Shown: positions 39,093 through 51,590 of the stretch, in pieces
Position numbering within the stretch: position 1 is the first letter of the stretch
How the letters are laid out: every line of letters starts with the position of its first letter
Assembly: GCF_949987515.2 (NCBI RefSeq)
Contig: NW_027192658.1
Span: 2,356,001 to 2,420,000 of the forward strand
DNA from: Delphinus delphis
Lineage: Eukaryota; Chordata; Mammalia; Artiodactyla; Delphinidae
Direction: 5' to 3'
DNA length: 64,000 nt
Program-made: the position numbers and the translations under genes
The notes under the pieces: generated by a model
Database searches by the model: none
Told to the model about the DNA's origin: nothing
The model's input: only the letters and a program-made list of their open reading frames with translations

Positions 39093-40672
39093 TTGGCCAA
39101 AAAGGGCGTATGCGTTTTTTCCTGAATATATTCAGGAAAAAAACGCATACGCCCTTTTTGGCCAACCAAGCAAGCTTGCAAAGGAAATCTGCACTACAAT
39201 GAAGTCTCACTTCCCCCCGGTCAAAAGGGCCATCTGAAAAAAGTGTAAAATCCAGAAAGGCAGGACAGGCCATGGAGAACTGGGAGCCTTGTTATGCTGA
39301 TGGGCGGGATGTAAATTGCCAACAACCACTCGGGAGAAGTGTATGGTGTTTCCTGAAACATCTAAAAAACAAAGGAACAGAGCCTAGGGCACTGCCACTT
39401 ATGGTCCTATAGCTTAGGGAAATTAAAATCAAAAAGACACAGCCACCCCAAAGTTTGGAACGGCTCTGTTTACAAGAACCTCGTTTACAGTACAAGTTCA
39501 ACATCGCAGAAAGTGAAAAATGGATAAAGAAGTTGTGGTATTTACTTACAAAGCAATATCACTCAGCAATGAAATCTGTGTCATCAGGCCCTTAGCAGCA
39601 CAATGAGTGGATTCAGGTATGATGATTCTAACTGAAATAAGTCACACAGAAAAAGAAACATCATAAGATATCAGTAATACACGGAATGGAAACTTGACTA
39701 CACAGGAACTGAATTACAGAACAGAACAGGGTCTCAAATTTAGAAAACCAACTTATGCTTGCTTAAGGGGAAAGGTGAGTTGGGGTGCTGCATAAAACCA
39801 GAGATTGAAATGAGCACAGATAAAGTTCCTTAAGCCAAATATGGAATAGACAAGAGCTACTCCTTGCTCAACGAAATGGACTCAACAACCCATATTAAAT
39901 GCCTAAGAATGTACCTGACTAGTAAATATCTTAAAACCTATGGATTGCTATGTCTCCGAAAGAGAATCAAGCATGTGTACAGGGGCATAAACGCAGCAGT
40001 GATAGGATTGGAGAGGTTCGGTGAGCAAATGAAGACCCTTTGAAGTCATATTGCATGGTACCCATTCCACGGGTTTCAAATACACAGGTTTAAGGTGTTC
40101 TTCCTTCAGCTAAAAGATGCATGTGGAACCCAAGTATGATCAACTATGTGAACGGGAGACGTGTTCAAATATGTCTCAGTTTTCCTACCCTGGTACTCAG
40201 GTGCAACATTCCAGATGCTTTACTAACAGTCTCCCCACTTGGAGAGTCAGCACCTTTAACCTCCTGTTTGGCCCAGTTTGCAATTTCTGCGGAAGATGAA
40301 CAGGAATAGCGAGAACCAATGAGAGACTAGCTGGAGGTGTCTCGACGGGCAAATTTAACTCTCATTTCCCACCAGGAAGAGGAATTAACCAAAGGCTCAG
40401 CGTGCCGTACCGGAACCAGATTAGGGCCTGAAGCCATCCTGCGGTGTTGCGGCCAGGTCACAAGAAAGCGAGTTGAAGAAAGGAGCTCAGGGGCACTGTA
40501 ATTCAAAAACCTGCAGAGTTATAAATGACAGCTATCGTCCAAAAATATACTGAAGTAAGGCTGCCAAGAGGACTTGAAAGCGGGGCAGAATTGCAGGAAA
40601 CCGATTTCAGGAGGTAGACTGGAATTGCATTGAAAGCACATGAAGAGAGTCAGAAACTCGACAATGATGCAC
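39093..40672 (+). repeat. Satellite unit 25 (1,580 bp)
   Basis: Copy of unit 14, including the 73-base palindrome. Confidence 0.92.
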
Positions 40673-42251
40673 TTGGCCAAAAAGGGCGTATGTGTTTTTT
40701 CCTGAATATATTCAGGAAAAAACGCATACGCACTTTTTGGCCAACCAAGCAAGCTTGCAAAGGAAATCTGCACTACAATGAAGTCTCACTTCCACCCGGT
40801 CAAAAGGACCATCTGAAAAAAGTGTAAAATCCAGAAAGGCACGACAGGCCATGGAGAACTGGGAGCCTTCTTATGCTGATGGGCGGGATGTAAATTGCCA
40901 ACAGCCACTCTGGAGAACTGTATGGTGTTTCCTGAAACATCTAAAAAACAAAGCAACAGACCCTAGGGCACTTCCACTTATGGTCCTATAGCTTAGGGAA
41001 ATTAAAATCAAAAAGACACAGCCACCCCAATGTTTGGGACGGCTCTGTTTACAAGAACCTCGTTTACGGTACAAGTTCAATATCGCAGAAAGTGAAAAAT
41101 GGATAAAGAACCTGTGGTACTTACGTACAATGCAATATCACACAGCAATGAAATCTATGTCATAAGGCCAGTAGCATCACAATGAGTGGATTCAGGTACG
41201 ATGATTCTAACTGAAATAAGTCACACAGAAAAAGAAACATCATAAGATATCACTAATACACGGAATGTAAACTTGGCTACACAGGAACTGCATTCCAAAA
41301 CAGAACAGGGTCTCAAATTTAGAAAACCAACTTATGCTTGCTTAAGGGGAAAGGTGAGTTGGGGTGCTGCATAAAACCAGAGATTGAAATGAGCACAGAT
41401 AAAGTTCCTTAAGCCAAATATGGAATAGACAAGAGCTACTCCTTGCTCAACGAAATGGACTCAAAACCCCATATTAAACCTCTAAGAATGTACCTGACTA
41501 GTAAGTATCTTAAAACCTATGGATTGCTATGTCTCCAAAAGAGAATCAAGCATGTGTACAGGGGCATAAACGCAGCAGTGATAGGATTGGAGAGGTTCGG
41601 TGAGCAAATGAAGACCCTTTGAAGTCATATTGCATGGTACCCATTCCACGGGTCTCAACTCTCCAGGTTTAAGGTATTCTTCTTCAGCTAAAACATGCAT
41701 GTGGAACCCAGAGTATGATCAACCATGTGATCGGGAGACGTGTTCAAATATGTCTCAGTTTTCCTCCCCTGGTACTCGGGTGCAACATTCCAGACGCTTT
41801 ACTAACACTCTCCCGACTTGGAGAGTCAGTCCCTTTAACCTCCTGTTTGGCCCAGTTTGCAATTTCTGCGGAAGGTGAACAGGAATAGCGAGAACCAATG
41901 AGAGGTTAGCTGGAGGTGTCTGGACGGGCAAATTTAACTCTCATTTCCCACCAGGAAGAGGAATTAACCAAAGGCTCAGCGTGCCGTGCCGGAACCAGAT
42001 TAGGGCCTGAAGCCATCCTGCGGTGTTGCGGCCAGCTCACAAGGAAGCGAGTTGAAGAAAGGAGCTCAGGGGCACTGTAATTCACAAACCTGCAGAGTTA
42101 TAAATGACAGCTATCGTCCAAAAATAGACTGAAGTAAGGCTGCCAAGAGGACTTGAAAGCGGGGCAGAATTGCAGGAAACCGATTTCAGGAGGTAGACTG
42201 GAATTGCATTGAAAGCATAAGAAAAGAGGCAGAACGTCCACAATGATGCAC
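40673..42251 (+). repeat. Satellite unit 26 (1,579 bp), archaic-variant class
   Basis: Copy of unit 15. The C at 40,918 is private to this copy, since units 15 and 34 both have G. Confidence 0.9.
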
Positions 42252-43831
42252 TTGGCCAAAAAGGGTGTATGCGTTTTTTCCTGAATATATTCAAGAAAAA
42301 ACGCATACGCCCTTTTTGGCCAACCAAGCAAGCTTGCAAAGGAAATCTGCACTACAATGAAGTCTCACTTCCCCCCGGTCAAAAGGGCCATCTGAAAAAA
42401 GTGTAAAATCCAGAAAGGCAGGACAGGCCATGGAGAACTGGGAGCCTTGTTATGCTGATGGGCGGGATGTAAATTGCCAACAGACACTCGGGAGAAGTGT
42501 ATGGTGTTTCCTGAAACATCTAAAAAACAAAGCAACAGAGCCTAGGGCACTGCCACTTATGGTCCTATAGCTTAGGGAAATTAAAATAAAAAAGACACAG
42601 CCACCCCAAAGTTTGGAACGGCTCTGTTTACAAGAACCTCGTTTACAGTACAAGTTCAACATCGCAGAAAGTGAAAAATGGATAAAGAAGTTGTGGTATT
42701 TACTTACAAAGCAATATCACTCAGCAATGAAATCTGTGTCATCAGGCCCTTAGCAGCACAATGAGTGGATTCAGGTATGATGATTCTAACTGAAATAAGT
42801 CACACAGAAAAAGAAACATCATAAGATATCAGTAATACACAGAATGTATACTTGGCTACACAGGAACTGAATTACAGAACAGAACAGGGTCTCAAATTTA
42901 GAAAACCAACTTATGCTTGCTTAAGGGGAAAGGTGAGTTGGGGTGCTGCATAAAACCAGAGATTGAAATGAGCACAGATAAAGTTCCTTAAGCCAAATAT
43001 GGAATAGACAAGAGCTACTCCTTGCTCAACGTAATGGACTCAACACCCCATATTAAACGCCTAAGAATGTACCTGACTTGTAAGTATCTTAAAACCTATG
43101 GATTGCTATGTCTCCGAAAGAGAATCAAGCATGTGTACAGGGGCATAAACACAGCAGTGATAGGATTGGAGAGGTTCGGTGAGCAAATGAAGACCCTTTG
43201 AAGTCATATTGCATGGTACCCATTCCACGGGTTTCAACTACCCAGGTTTAAGGTATTCTTCCTTCAGCTAAAACATGCATGTGGAACCTAGCGTATGATC
43301 AACCATGTGATCGGGAGACGTGTTCAAATATGTCTCAGTTTTCGTACCCTCGTACTCTGGTGCAACATTCCAGACGCTTTACTAACACTCTCCCGACTTG
43401 GAGAGTCAGTCCCTTTAACCTCCTGTTTGGCCCAGTTTGCAATTTCTGCGGAAGATGAACAGGAATAGCGAGAACCAATGAGAGACTAGCTGGAGGTGTC
43501 TGGACGGGCAAATTTAACTCTCATTTCCCACCAGGAAGAGGAATTAACCAAAGGCTCAGCGTGCCGTGCCGGAACCAGATTAGGGCCTGAAGCCATCCTG
43601 CGGTGTTGCGGCCAGGTCACAAGAAAGCGAGTTGAAGAAAGGAGCTCAGGGGCACTGTAATTCACAAACCTGCAGAGTTATAAATGACAGCTATCGTCCA
43701 AAAATAGACTGAAGTAAGGCTGCCAAGAGGACTTGAAAGCGGGGCAGAATTGCAGGAAACCGATTTCAGGAGCTAGACTGCAATTGCATTGAAAGCATAG
43801 GAAAAGAGGCAGAACGTCCACAATGATGCAC
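42252..43831 (+). repeat. Satellite unit 27 (1,580 bp)
   Basis: Copy of unit 16 with only two palindrome mismatches. The A at 42,588 is private; units 16 and 35 have C. Confidence 0.92.
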
Positions 43832-45411
43832 TTGGCCAAAAAGTGCGTATGCGTTTTTTCCTGAATATATTCAGGAAAAAACGCATACGCCCTTTTTGGC
43901 CAACCAAGCAAGCTTGCAAAGGAAATCTGCACTACAATGAAGTCTCACTTCCCCCCGGTCAAAAGGGCCATCTGAAAAAAGTGTAAAGTCCAGAAAGGCA
44001 GGACAGGCCATGGAGAACTGGGAGCCTTGTTATGCTGATGGGCGGGATGTAAATTGCCAACAACCACTCGGGAGAAATGTATGGTGTTTCCGGAAACATG
44101 TAAAAAACAAAGCAACAGAACCTAGGGCACTTCCACTTATGGTCCTATAGCTTAGGGAAATTAAAATCAAAAAGACACAGCCACCCCAAAATTTGGAACG
44201 GCTCTGTTTACAAGAACCTCGTTTACAGTACAAGTTCAACATCGCAGAAAGTGAAAAATGGAGAAAGAAGTTGTGGTATTTACTTACAAAGCAATATCAC
44301 TCAGCAATGAAATCTGTGTCATCAGGCCCGTAGCAGCACAATGAGTGGATTCAGGTATGATGATTCTAACTGAAATAAGTCACACAGAAAAAGAAACATC
44401 ATAAGATATCAGTAATACACGGAATGTAAACTTGGCTACACAGGAACTGAATTGCAGAACAGAACAGGGTCTCAAATTTAGAAAACCAACTTATGCTTGC
44501 TTAAGGGGAAAGGTGAGTTGGGGTGCTGCATAAAACCAGAGATTGAAATGAGCACAGATAAAGTTCCTTAAGCCAAATATGGAATAGACAAGAGCTACTC
44601 CTTGCTCAACAAAATGGACTCAACACCCCATATTAAACGCCTAAGAATGTACCTGACTAGTAAGTATCTTAAAACCTATGGATTGCTATGTCTCCAAAAG
44701 AGAATCAAGCATGTGTACAGGGGCATAAACGCAGCAGTGATAGGATTGGAGAGGTTCGGTGAGCAAATGAAGACCCTTTGAAGTCATATTGCATGGTACC
44801 CATTCCACGGGTCTCAACTCTCCAGGTTTAAGGTATTCTTCCTTCAGCTAAAACATGCATGTGGAACCCAGAGTATGATCAACCATGTGATCGGGAGACG
44901 TGTTCAAATATGTCTCAGTTTTCGTACCCTGGTACTCGGGTGCAACATTCCAGACACTTTACTAACACTCTCCCCACTTGGAGAGTCAGTCCCTTTAACC
45001 TCCTGTTTGGCCCAGTTTGCAATTTCTGTGGAAGATGAACAGGAATAGCGAGAACCAATGAGACACTAGCTGGTGGTGTCTGGATGGGCAAATTTAACTC
45101 TCATTTCCCACCAGGAAGAGGAATTAACCAAAGGCTCAGCGTGCCGTGCCGGAACCAGATTAGGGCCTGAAGCCATCCTGCGGTGTTGCGGCCAGCTCAA
45201 AAGAAAGCGAGTTAAAGAAAGGAGTTCAGGGGCACTGTAATTCACAAACCTGCAGAGTTATAAATGACAGCTATCGTCCAAAAATAGACTGAAGTAAGGC
45301 TGCCAAGAGGACTTGAAAGCGGGGCAGAATTGCAGGAAACCGATTTCAGGAGGTAGACTGGAATTGCATTGAAAGCATAGGAAAAGAGGCAGAACGTCCA
45401 CAATGATGCAC
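43832..45411 (+). repeat. Satellite unit 28 (1,580 bp)
   Basis: Copy of unit 17, no difference seen. Confidence 0.92.
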
Positions 45412-46989
45412 TTGGCCAAAAAGGGCATATGCGTTTTTTCCTGAATATATTCAGGAAAAAACGCATACGCCCTTTTTGGCCAAACAAGCAAGCTTGCAAA
45501 GGAAATCTGCACTACAATGAAGTCTCACTTCCCCCCGGTCAAAAGGGCCATCTGAAAAAAGTGTAAAATCCATAAAGGCAACAGGCCATTGAGAACTGGG
45601 AGCCTTGTTATGCTGATGGGCGGGATGTAAATTGCCAACAACCACTCGGGAGAAGTGTATGGTGTTTCCTGAAACATCTAAAAAACAAAGCAACAGAACC
45701 TAGGGCACTTCCACTTATGGTCCTATAGCTTAGGGAAATTAAAATCGAAAAGACACAGCCACCCCAAAGTTTGGAACGGCTCTGTTTACAAGAACCTCGT
45801 TTACAGTACAAGTTCAACATCGCAGAAAGTGAAAAATGGATAAAGAACTTGTGGTACTTACGTACAATGCAGTATCACTCAGCAATGAAATCTATGTCAT
45901 CAGGCCCGTAGCAGCATAATGAGTGGATTCAGGTACGATGATTCTAACTGAAATAAGTCACACAGAAAAAGAAACATCATAAGATATCACTAATACATGG
46001 AATGTAAACTTGGCTACACAGGAACTGAATTACAGAACAGAACAGGGACTCAAATTTAGAAAACCAACTTATGCTTGCTTAAGGGGAAAGGTGAGTTGGG
46101 GTGCTGCATAAAACCAGAGATTGAAATGAGCACAGATAAAGTTCCTTAAGCCAAATATGGAATAGACAAGAGCTACTCCTTGCTCAACGAAATGGACTCA
46201 ACACCCCATATTAAATGCCTAAGAATGTACCTGACTAGTAAGTATCTTAAAACCTATGGATTGCTATGCCTCCAAAAGAGAATAAAGCATGTGTACAGGG
46301 GCATAAACGCAGCAGTGATAGGATTGGAGAGGTTCGGTGAGCAAATGAAGACCCTTTGAAGACATATTGCATGGTACCCATTACACGGGTCTCAACTCTC
46401 CAGGTTTAAGGTATTCTTCCTTCAGCTAAAACATGCATGTGGAACCCAGAGTATGATCAACTATGTGAATGGGAGACGTGTTCAAATATATCTCAGTTTT
46501 CCTCCCCTGGTACTCGGGTGCAACATTCCAGACGCTTTACTAACACTCTCCCCACTTGGAGAGTCAGCACCTTTAACCTCCTGTTTGGCCCAGTTTGCAA
46601 TTTCTGCGGAAGATGAACAGGAATAGCGAGAACCAATGAGAGACTAGCTGGAGGTGTCTGGACGGGCAAATTTAACTCTCATTTCCCACCAGGAAGAGGA
46701 ATTAACCAAAGGCTCAGCGTGCCATACCAGAACCAGATTAGGGCCTGAAGCCATCCTGCGGTGTTGCGGCCAGCTCACAAGAAAGCGAGTTGAAGAAAGG
46801 AGCTCAGGGGCACTGTAATTCACAAACCTGCAGAGTTATAAATGACAGCTATCGTCCAAAAATACACTGAAGTAAGGCTGCCAAGAGGACTTGAAAGCGG
46901 GGCAGAATTGCAGGAAACCGATTTCAGGAGGTAGACTGGAATTGCATTGAAAGCATAGGAAAAGAGGCAGAACGTCCACAATGATGCAC
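45412..46989 (+). repeat. Satellite unit 29 (1,578 bp)
   Basis: Copy of unit 18, no difference seen. Confidence 0.92.
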
Positions 46990-48568
46990 TTGGCCAAAAA
47001 GGGCGTATGCGTTTTTTCCTGAATATATTCAGGAAAAAGCGCATACGCCCTTTTTGGCCAACCAAGCAAGCTTGCAAAGGAAATCTGCACTACAATGAAG
47101 TCTCACTTCCCCCCGGTCAAAAGGGCCATCTGAAAAAAGTGTAAAATCCAGAAAGGCAGGACAGGCCATGGAGAACTGGGAGCCTTGTTATGCTGATGGG
47201 CGGGATGTAAATTGCCAACAACCACTGGGGAGAAGTGGATGGTGTTTCCTGAAACATCTAAAAAACAAAGCAACAGAGCCTAGGGCACTTCCACATATAG
47301 TCTTATTGCTTAGGGAAATTAAAATCAAAAAGACACAGCCACCCCAAAGTTTGGGACGCCTCTGTTTACAAGAACCTCGTTTACTGTACAAGTTCAATAT
47401 CACAGAAATTGAAAAATGGATAAAGAACTTGTGGTACTTACGTACAATGCAATATCACTCAGCAAAAAATCTATGTCATCAGGCCCATAGCAGCATAATG
47501 AGTGGATTCAGGTACGATGATTCTAACTGAAATAAGTCACACAGAAAAAGAAACATCAAAAGATATCACTAATACACGGAATGTAAACTTGGCTACACAG
47601 GAACTGAATTAAAGAACAGAACAGGGTCTCAAATTTAGAAAACCAACTTATGCTTGCTTAAGGGTAAAGGTGAGTTGGGGTGCTGCATAAAACCAGAGAT
47701 TGAAATGAGCACAGATAAAGTTCCTTAAGCCAAATATGGAATAGACAAGAGCTACTCCTTGCTCAACGAAATGGACTCAACACCGCATATTAAACGCCTA
47801 AGAATGTACCTGACTAGTAAGTATCTTAAAACCTATGGATTGCTATGTCTCCGAAAGAGAATCAAGCATGTGTACAGGGGCATAAATGCAGCAGTGATAG
47901 GATTGGAGAGGTTCGGTGAGCAAATGAAGACCCTTTGAAGTCATATTGCATGGTACCCATTCCACGGGTTTCAACTACCCAGGTTTTAGGTATTCTTCCT
48001 TCAGCTAAAACATGCATGTGGAACCCAGAGTATGATCAACCATGTGATCGGGAGACGTGTTCAAATATGTCTCAGTTTTCCTACCCTGGTACTCGGGTGC
48101 AACATTCCAGACGCTTTACTAACACTCTCCCGACTTGGACAGTCAGTGCCTTTAACCTCCTGTTTGGCCCAGTTTGCAATTTCTGCGGAAGATGAACAGG
48201 AATAGGGAGAACCAATGAGAGACTAGCTGGAGGTGTCTGGACGGGCAAATTTAACTCTCATTTCCCACTAGGAAGAGGAATTAACCAAAGGCTCAGCGTG
48301 CCGTGGCGGAAACAGATTAGGGCCTGAAGCCATCCTGCGGTGTTGCGGCCAGCTCACAAGAAAGTGAGTTGAAGAAAGGAGCTCAGGGGCTCTGTAATTC
48401 ACAAACCTGCAGAGTTATAAATGACAGCTATCGTCCAAAAATATACTGAAGTAAGGCTGCCAAGAGGACTTGAAAGCGGGGCAGAATTGCAGGAAACCGA
48501 TTTCAGGAGGTAGACTGGAATTGCATTGAAAGCGTAGGAAAAGAGGCAGAACGTCCACAATGATGCAC
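46990..48568 (+). repeat. Satellite unit 30 (1,579 bp), right end of repeat copy B
   Basis: Matches unit 19 until 47,226, then departs (ACTGGGGAG near 47,224, CATATAGTCTTATTG near 47,293). From 47,168 to 47,530 it keeps an unbroken 120-codon + frame that reads through the L1 ORF2 remnant, the longest such frame in the arrays. I take it as a fossil, not a gene. Confidence 0.9.
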
Positions 48569-49360
48569 TTTGCCAAAAGGGCATATGCGTTTTTTCCTGA
48601 ATATATTCAGGAAAAAACGCATACGCCCTTTTTGGCCAATCAAGCAAGCTTGCAAAGGAAATCTGCACTACAATGAAGTCTCACTTCCCCCAGGTCAAAA
48701 GGGCCTTCAGAATAAAGTGTAAAATCCAGAAAGGCAGGACAGGCCATGGAGAACTGGGAGCCTTGTTATGCTGATGGGCGGGATGAAAATTGCCAACAGA
48801 CACTCAGGAGAAGTGTATGGTGTTTCCTGAAACATCTAAAAAACAAAGCAACAGAGCCTAGGGCACTTCCACTTATGGTCCTATAGCTTAGGGAAATTAA
48901 TATCAAAAAGACACAGCCACCCCAAAATTTGGGACGGCTCTTTTTACAGGAATCTCTTCTACGGCACAAGTTAAATATCCCAGAGAGCAAATAATGGATA
49001 AAGAAGTTGCGGTACTTCTGTACAACAGAATACCACTCAGCAATGAAATCTATGTCACCAGGCCCGTACCAGCATAATGAGTGGATTGAGGCACGATGAT
49101 TCTAAGTGAAATAAGTCACACAGAAAAAGAAACATCATAAGGTATCACTAATACACGGAATGTGAACTTGGCTACACATGAACTGAATTACAAAACAGAA
49201 CAGGGTCTCAAGTTTAGAAAACCAACTTATGCCTGCTTAAGGGGGAAGGTGAGTTGGGGTGCTGCATAAAAGCAGAGTTTGCAATTAGCACAGATACCGT
49301 TCCATAAGCCAAATATGTAATAGACAAGAGCTACCCCTTGCTCAACGAAATGGATTCAAC
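48569..49360 (+). repeat. Satellite unit 31 (truncated, array edge)
   Basis: The most divergent unit of array 1. The palindrome is 71 bases with several mismatches (TTTGCCAAAAGG). After 48,950 there are many substitutions, several toward the L1 original (ATGGATAAAGAAG, GTACAAC). The unit is cut at 49,360, inside the L1 3' UTR-derived part. Confidence 0.88.
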
Positions 49361-50050
49361 AATGAGGTATCACCTCACACCTGGTAGAATAGGCATCATT
49401 GAAAATCTACAAACAAAAAATGCTGGAAAGGGTGTGGAGAAAAGGAACCCTCTTCCACTATTGTTGGGAATATAAATTGATACAGTCATTATGGAGAACA
49501 ATATGGAATTTCTTAAGAAACTAACAATAGAATTACCATAGGATACAGCAATCCCAGTACTGGACATATACCCAGACAAAACCATAAATCAAAAAGAGTC
49601 ATTCACCGCAATGTTCATTGCATCACTATTTACAATATCGAGGTAATGGAAGCAACCTAAATGCCCACAGACAGACGAATGCATAAAGCTGTGGTACATA
49701 TATAAAATGGAATATTACTCAGCCATGAAAAGGAATGAAATTGGGTCATTTGTAGAGACGTCGATGGATCTAGAGACTGTCATACAGAGTGAAGTAAGTC
49801 AGAAAGAGAAAAACAAATCTTGTATATTAATGCATATATGTGGAACCTAGAAAAACTGTACAGATTAACCATTTTGCAAGGCATAAACAGAGCAACAGAT
49901 GTAGACAACAAACGTATGGACAACAAGGGGGGAAAGCTGTTGGGGGGGTGGTGGTGGGAGGAGTTGAGAGACTGGGATTGGCATGTATACATTTATATGT
50001 ATAAAATAGATAACCAATAAGAACCTGCTGTATAAAAATATAAAATAAAA
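49361..50050 (+). mobile_element. 5'-truncated LINE-1 3' end
   Basis: Starts abruptly in the ORF2 C-terminal region (CAATGAGGTATCACC) and runs through TGGGAATATAAATTG, GAATATTACTCAGCC and the 3' UTR (GGGATTGGCATGTATAC, TAAGAACCTGCTGTAT) into an A-rich tail. The 3' UTR resembles cetartiodactyl L1 families as I remember them. The ORF2 part (to about 49,850) has several in-frame stops, so it is a pseudogene. No target-site duplication was found against the satellite edge, so I cannot say whether it inserted here or merely borders the array. Confidence 0.9.
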
Positions 50051-50240
50051 TTCAAAATTAAAAAGAAGTAAAATTTAAAAAATAAAACAGAAAAAACAAT
50101 TATTCCCTGCACATACATGTATTTATATGAATAAATTATTTCCATGCTTATATCTGTAAATACAAAAAAGAGGAATAAAATCTACCTTGAACCAAAAACG
50201 AAAAAGAGAAAAAAAACACAGAACCCACCAGTTCCACAGA
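50051..50240. other. AT-rich stretch after the LINE-1, nothing recognised
   Basis: Low-complexity A-rich sequence with runs such as AAAATTTAAAAAATAAAAC. It may be a diverged L1 tail or ordinary flank. Confidence 0.5.
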
Positions 50241-51590
50241 GGAAAACCGTATCAGGGCACTTGCTCCAGTTGTAAACAATTCTGAAGTTGGTCAGTGGTG
50301 GGGAATCGTCTCCCATTCAGCCAGCAGCCCCCACGCAACAAGCGTCCTCATTGCAAAGCTGGGGCACCGTGCCGAGGCATCTGTGAGTAAACGTGAGCTG
50401 AGCCCCAGGCCAGTTGCTGCTGAACTATTCCCACCCGTCCCAGGTAAAACACCTGAATATATACAAGGACTTGAAAGCCTAGAGGAAGGGCCATAGAGCC
50501 ACACGAGTGACAGCATGCCGGCCGACTTGGTGCCTGCAGGCCAGCCAGGATGGTCCTGGCCCTGGGTGCTCTTCTGGAAGATTTCCATTTCCCTGCCTGA
50601 GATACCCGTCCTGTCCCTGCCCCCACTGCTTTTTTCCTTCCTCACCTCTGCCCAGGGAGAAATTCCAGCAGCAGGTATGTGTGACACATTCTCTTCTTTA
50701 GCAGGTGGCAGCCTGGCAACTGCTGCAGAAAGTCCAGCAGAGCCCCACTCACACTGGGCCACCCACAAAGCCGTGGCCTCTCACTCCCTCCCACCAGCCC
50801 AGCCCCGAGACTGCTGACAGGGCAGAGAAAATGGCGTCAGGCATGGCTGCAGGGGCTCTTGCTGCCTGGAGTGGTATTTATATTGATCTCAACCCAGGCA
50901 CACCTGGGGAGGGCTGGCCGGCACAGTAAGGCTGCCCAGGTCAGCCAATCATCACCCCTCAGGGGCTCACAGTTGCAGAAAATGGAACTTGCTGAACCGG
51001 CCAGGTCCAAGGAACAGGTGTGGGCTCCTGAGAGTCAGGATAGACAAGGGGCTGCAGCTTTGGCTTGTTTTCTAATCATTTTATCTGGCCCATGAGTGGG
51101 AGACAACTTCAAGAAAACCCTCTCCTAATGAGAGGAACCCAGGAGTCAGGGAGAGGAGGGGTGGGTGGTGGTTGGAGACAGAGGCCTGGTGCCCCGGGTG
51201 CAGTGGAAGTCTCTGGAAGACCAGGTGGAGGGAGGCCTCACGGAGTGATGCCCAGGGTCACAGACCTGTCGCAGCTGCTGTTTGTTAGTTCAAGTCCTGC
51301 TCTGAGGTGCTCTGTGTCAGCTCTGAGCGACAGGTGAGCTGGGGGTGCTCTGCAATGAGGGCTATGTGCACGGTTCCTGTGTGCCCAGCCCTGCCACGGT
51401 ACCTGCAAGGGTAGCTCTGTATCCTGGGAGGGGCCTGACCACGAGAGCCCCGTGGGCTGGGGTGGGGGTGGGGTACCTGCCCAGGTGAGCTCCATATTCT
51501 GGGATTGGTCTGACCACGAGAGCCCCATGGGCTGCTGGGGACCTGGTAAAGGATGTCAGGACAGTCAGTGAAGCCACCGAGGATATACCT
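50241..51590. other. GC-rich unassigned stretch
   Basis: Composition differs sharply from both satellite and L1. Open frames exist (for example 158 codons on - at 50,292-50,768), but I recognise none and see no supporting splice or start context. It precedes the retroviral remnant and could be retroviral LTR, leader or gag decay, or plain genomic DNA. I found no direct repeat of it on the far side of the pol remnant. Confidence 0.4.
51398..51545 (+). repeat. 74-bp tandem duplication, two copies
   Basis: GGTACCTG recurs at 51,398 and 51,472, and each copy contains CTGACCACGAGAGCCCC followed by GTGGGCTG or ATGGGCTG. The copies differ at several bases, so it is old. The second is slightly shortened at its end. 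Confidence 0.75.

Larger units (their letters stand above)
29670..47039 (+). repeat. Higher-order repeat copy B, 17,370 bp, 11 units
   Basis: Direct tandem copy of 12,300-29,669. Similarity runs on to 47,226 and stops there: the next base differs from copy A at 29,857. The eight base differences I found are at 31,876; 36,233; 36,235; 40,918; 42,152; 42,313; 42,588 and 43,293, giving about 99.95 percent identity by eye. Using the third partial copy (from 58,505) as an outgroup, 40,918 and 42,588 are changes private to this copy, while 24,782, 24,943 and 25,923 are private to copy A. Confidence 0.93.
1..49360 (+). repeat. Satellite array 1, ~1,579-bp units (common cetacean satellite type)
   Basis: About 31 head-to-tail units of 1,578-1,581 bp, set out by a 72-bp palindrome that recurs once per unit from 1,190 to 48,569. 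Neighbouring units are nearly identical, with single-base variants and rare one- or two-base indels. Unit length matches the delphinoid form of the common cetacean satellite as I remember it, but the sequence match itself cannot be checked here. The + strand carries LINE-1 sense sequence. There is no sign of coding selection: open frames of 60-120 codons recur only because the unit recurs, and they are shifted by indels in some units. The array is cut at 49,360, in the middle of a unit, against a LINE-1 fragment. Confidence 0.95.

Noticed and set aside
47168..47530. 120-codon + frame as a gene
   Set aside because: It is the L1 ORF2 C-terminal remnant of the satellite unit, left open by chance in one unit near the array edge; other units have stops.
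50292..50768. 158-codon frame on - in the GC-rich stretch
   Set aside because: No family recognised, several overlapping frames are open on both strands as expected for GC-rich DNA, and there is no gene context.
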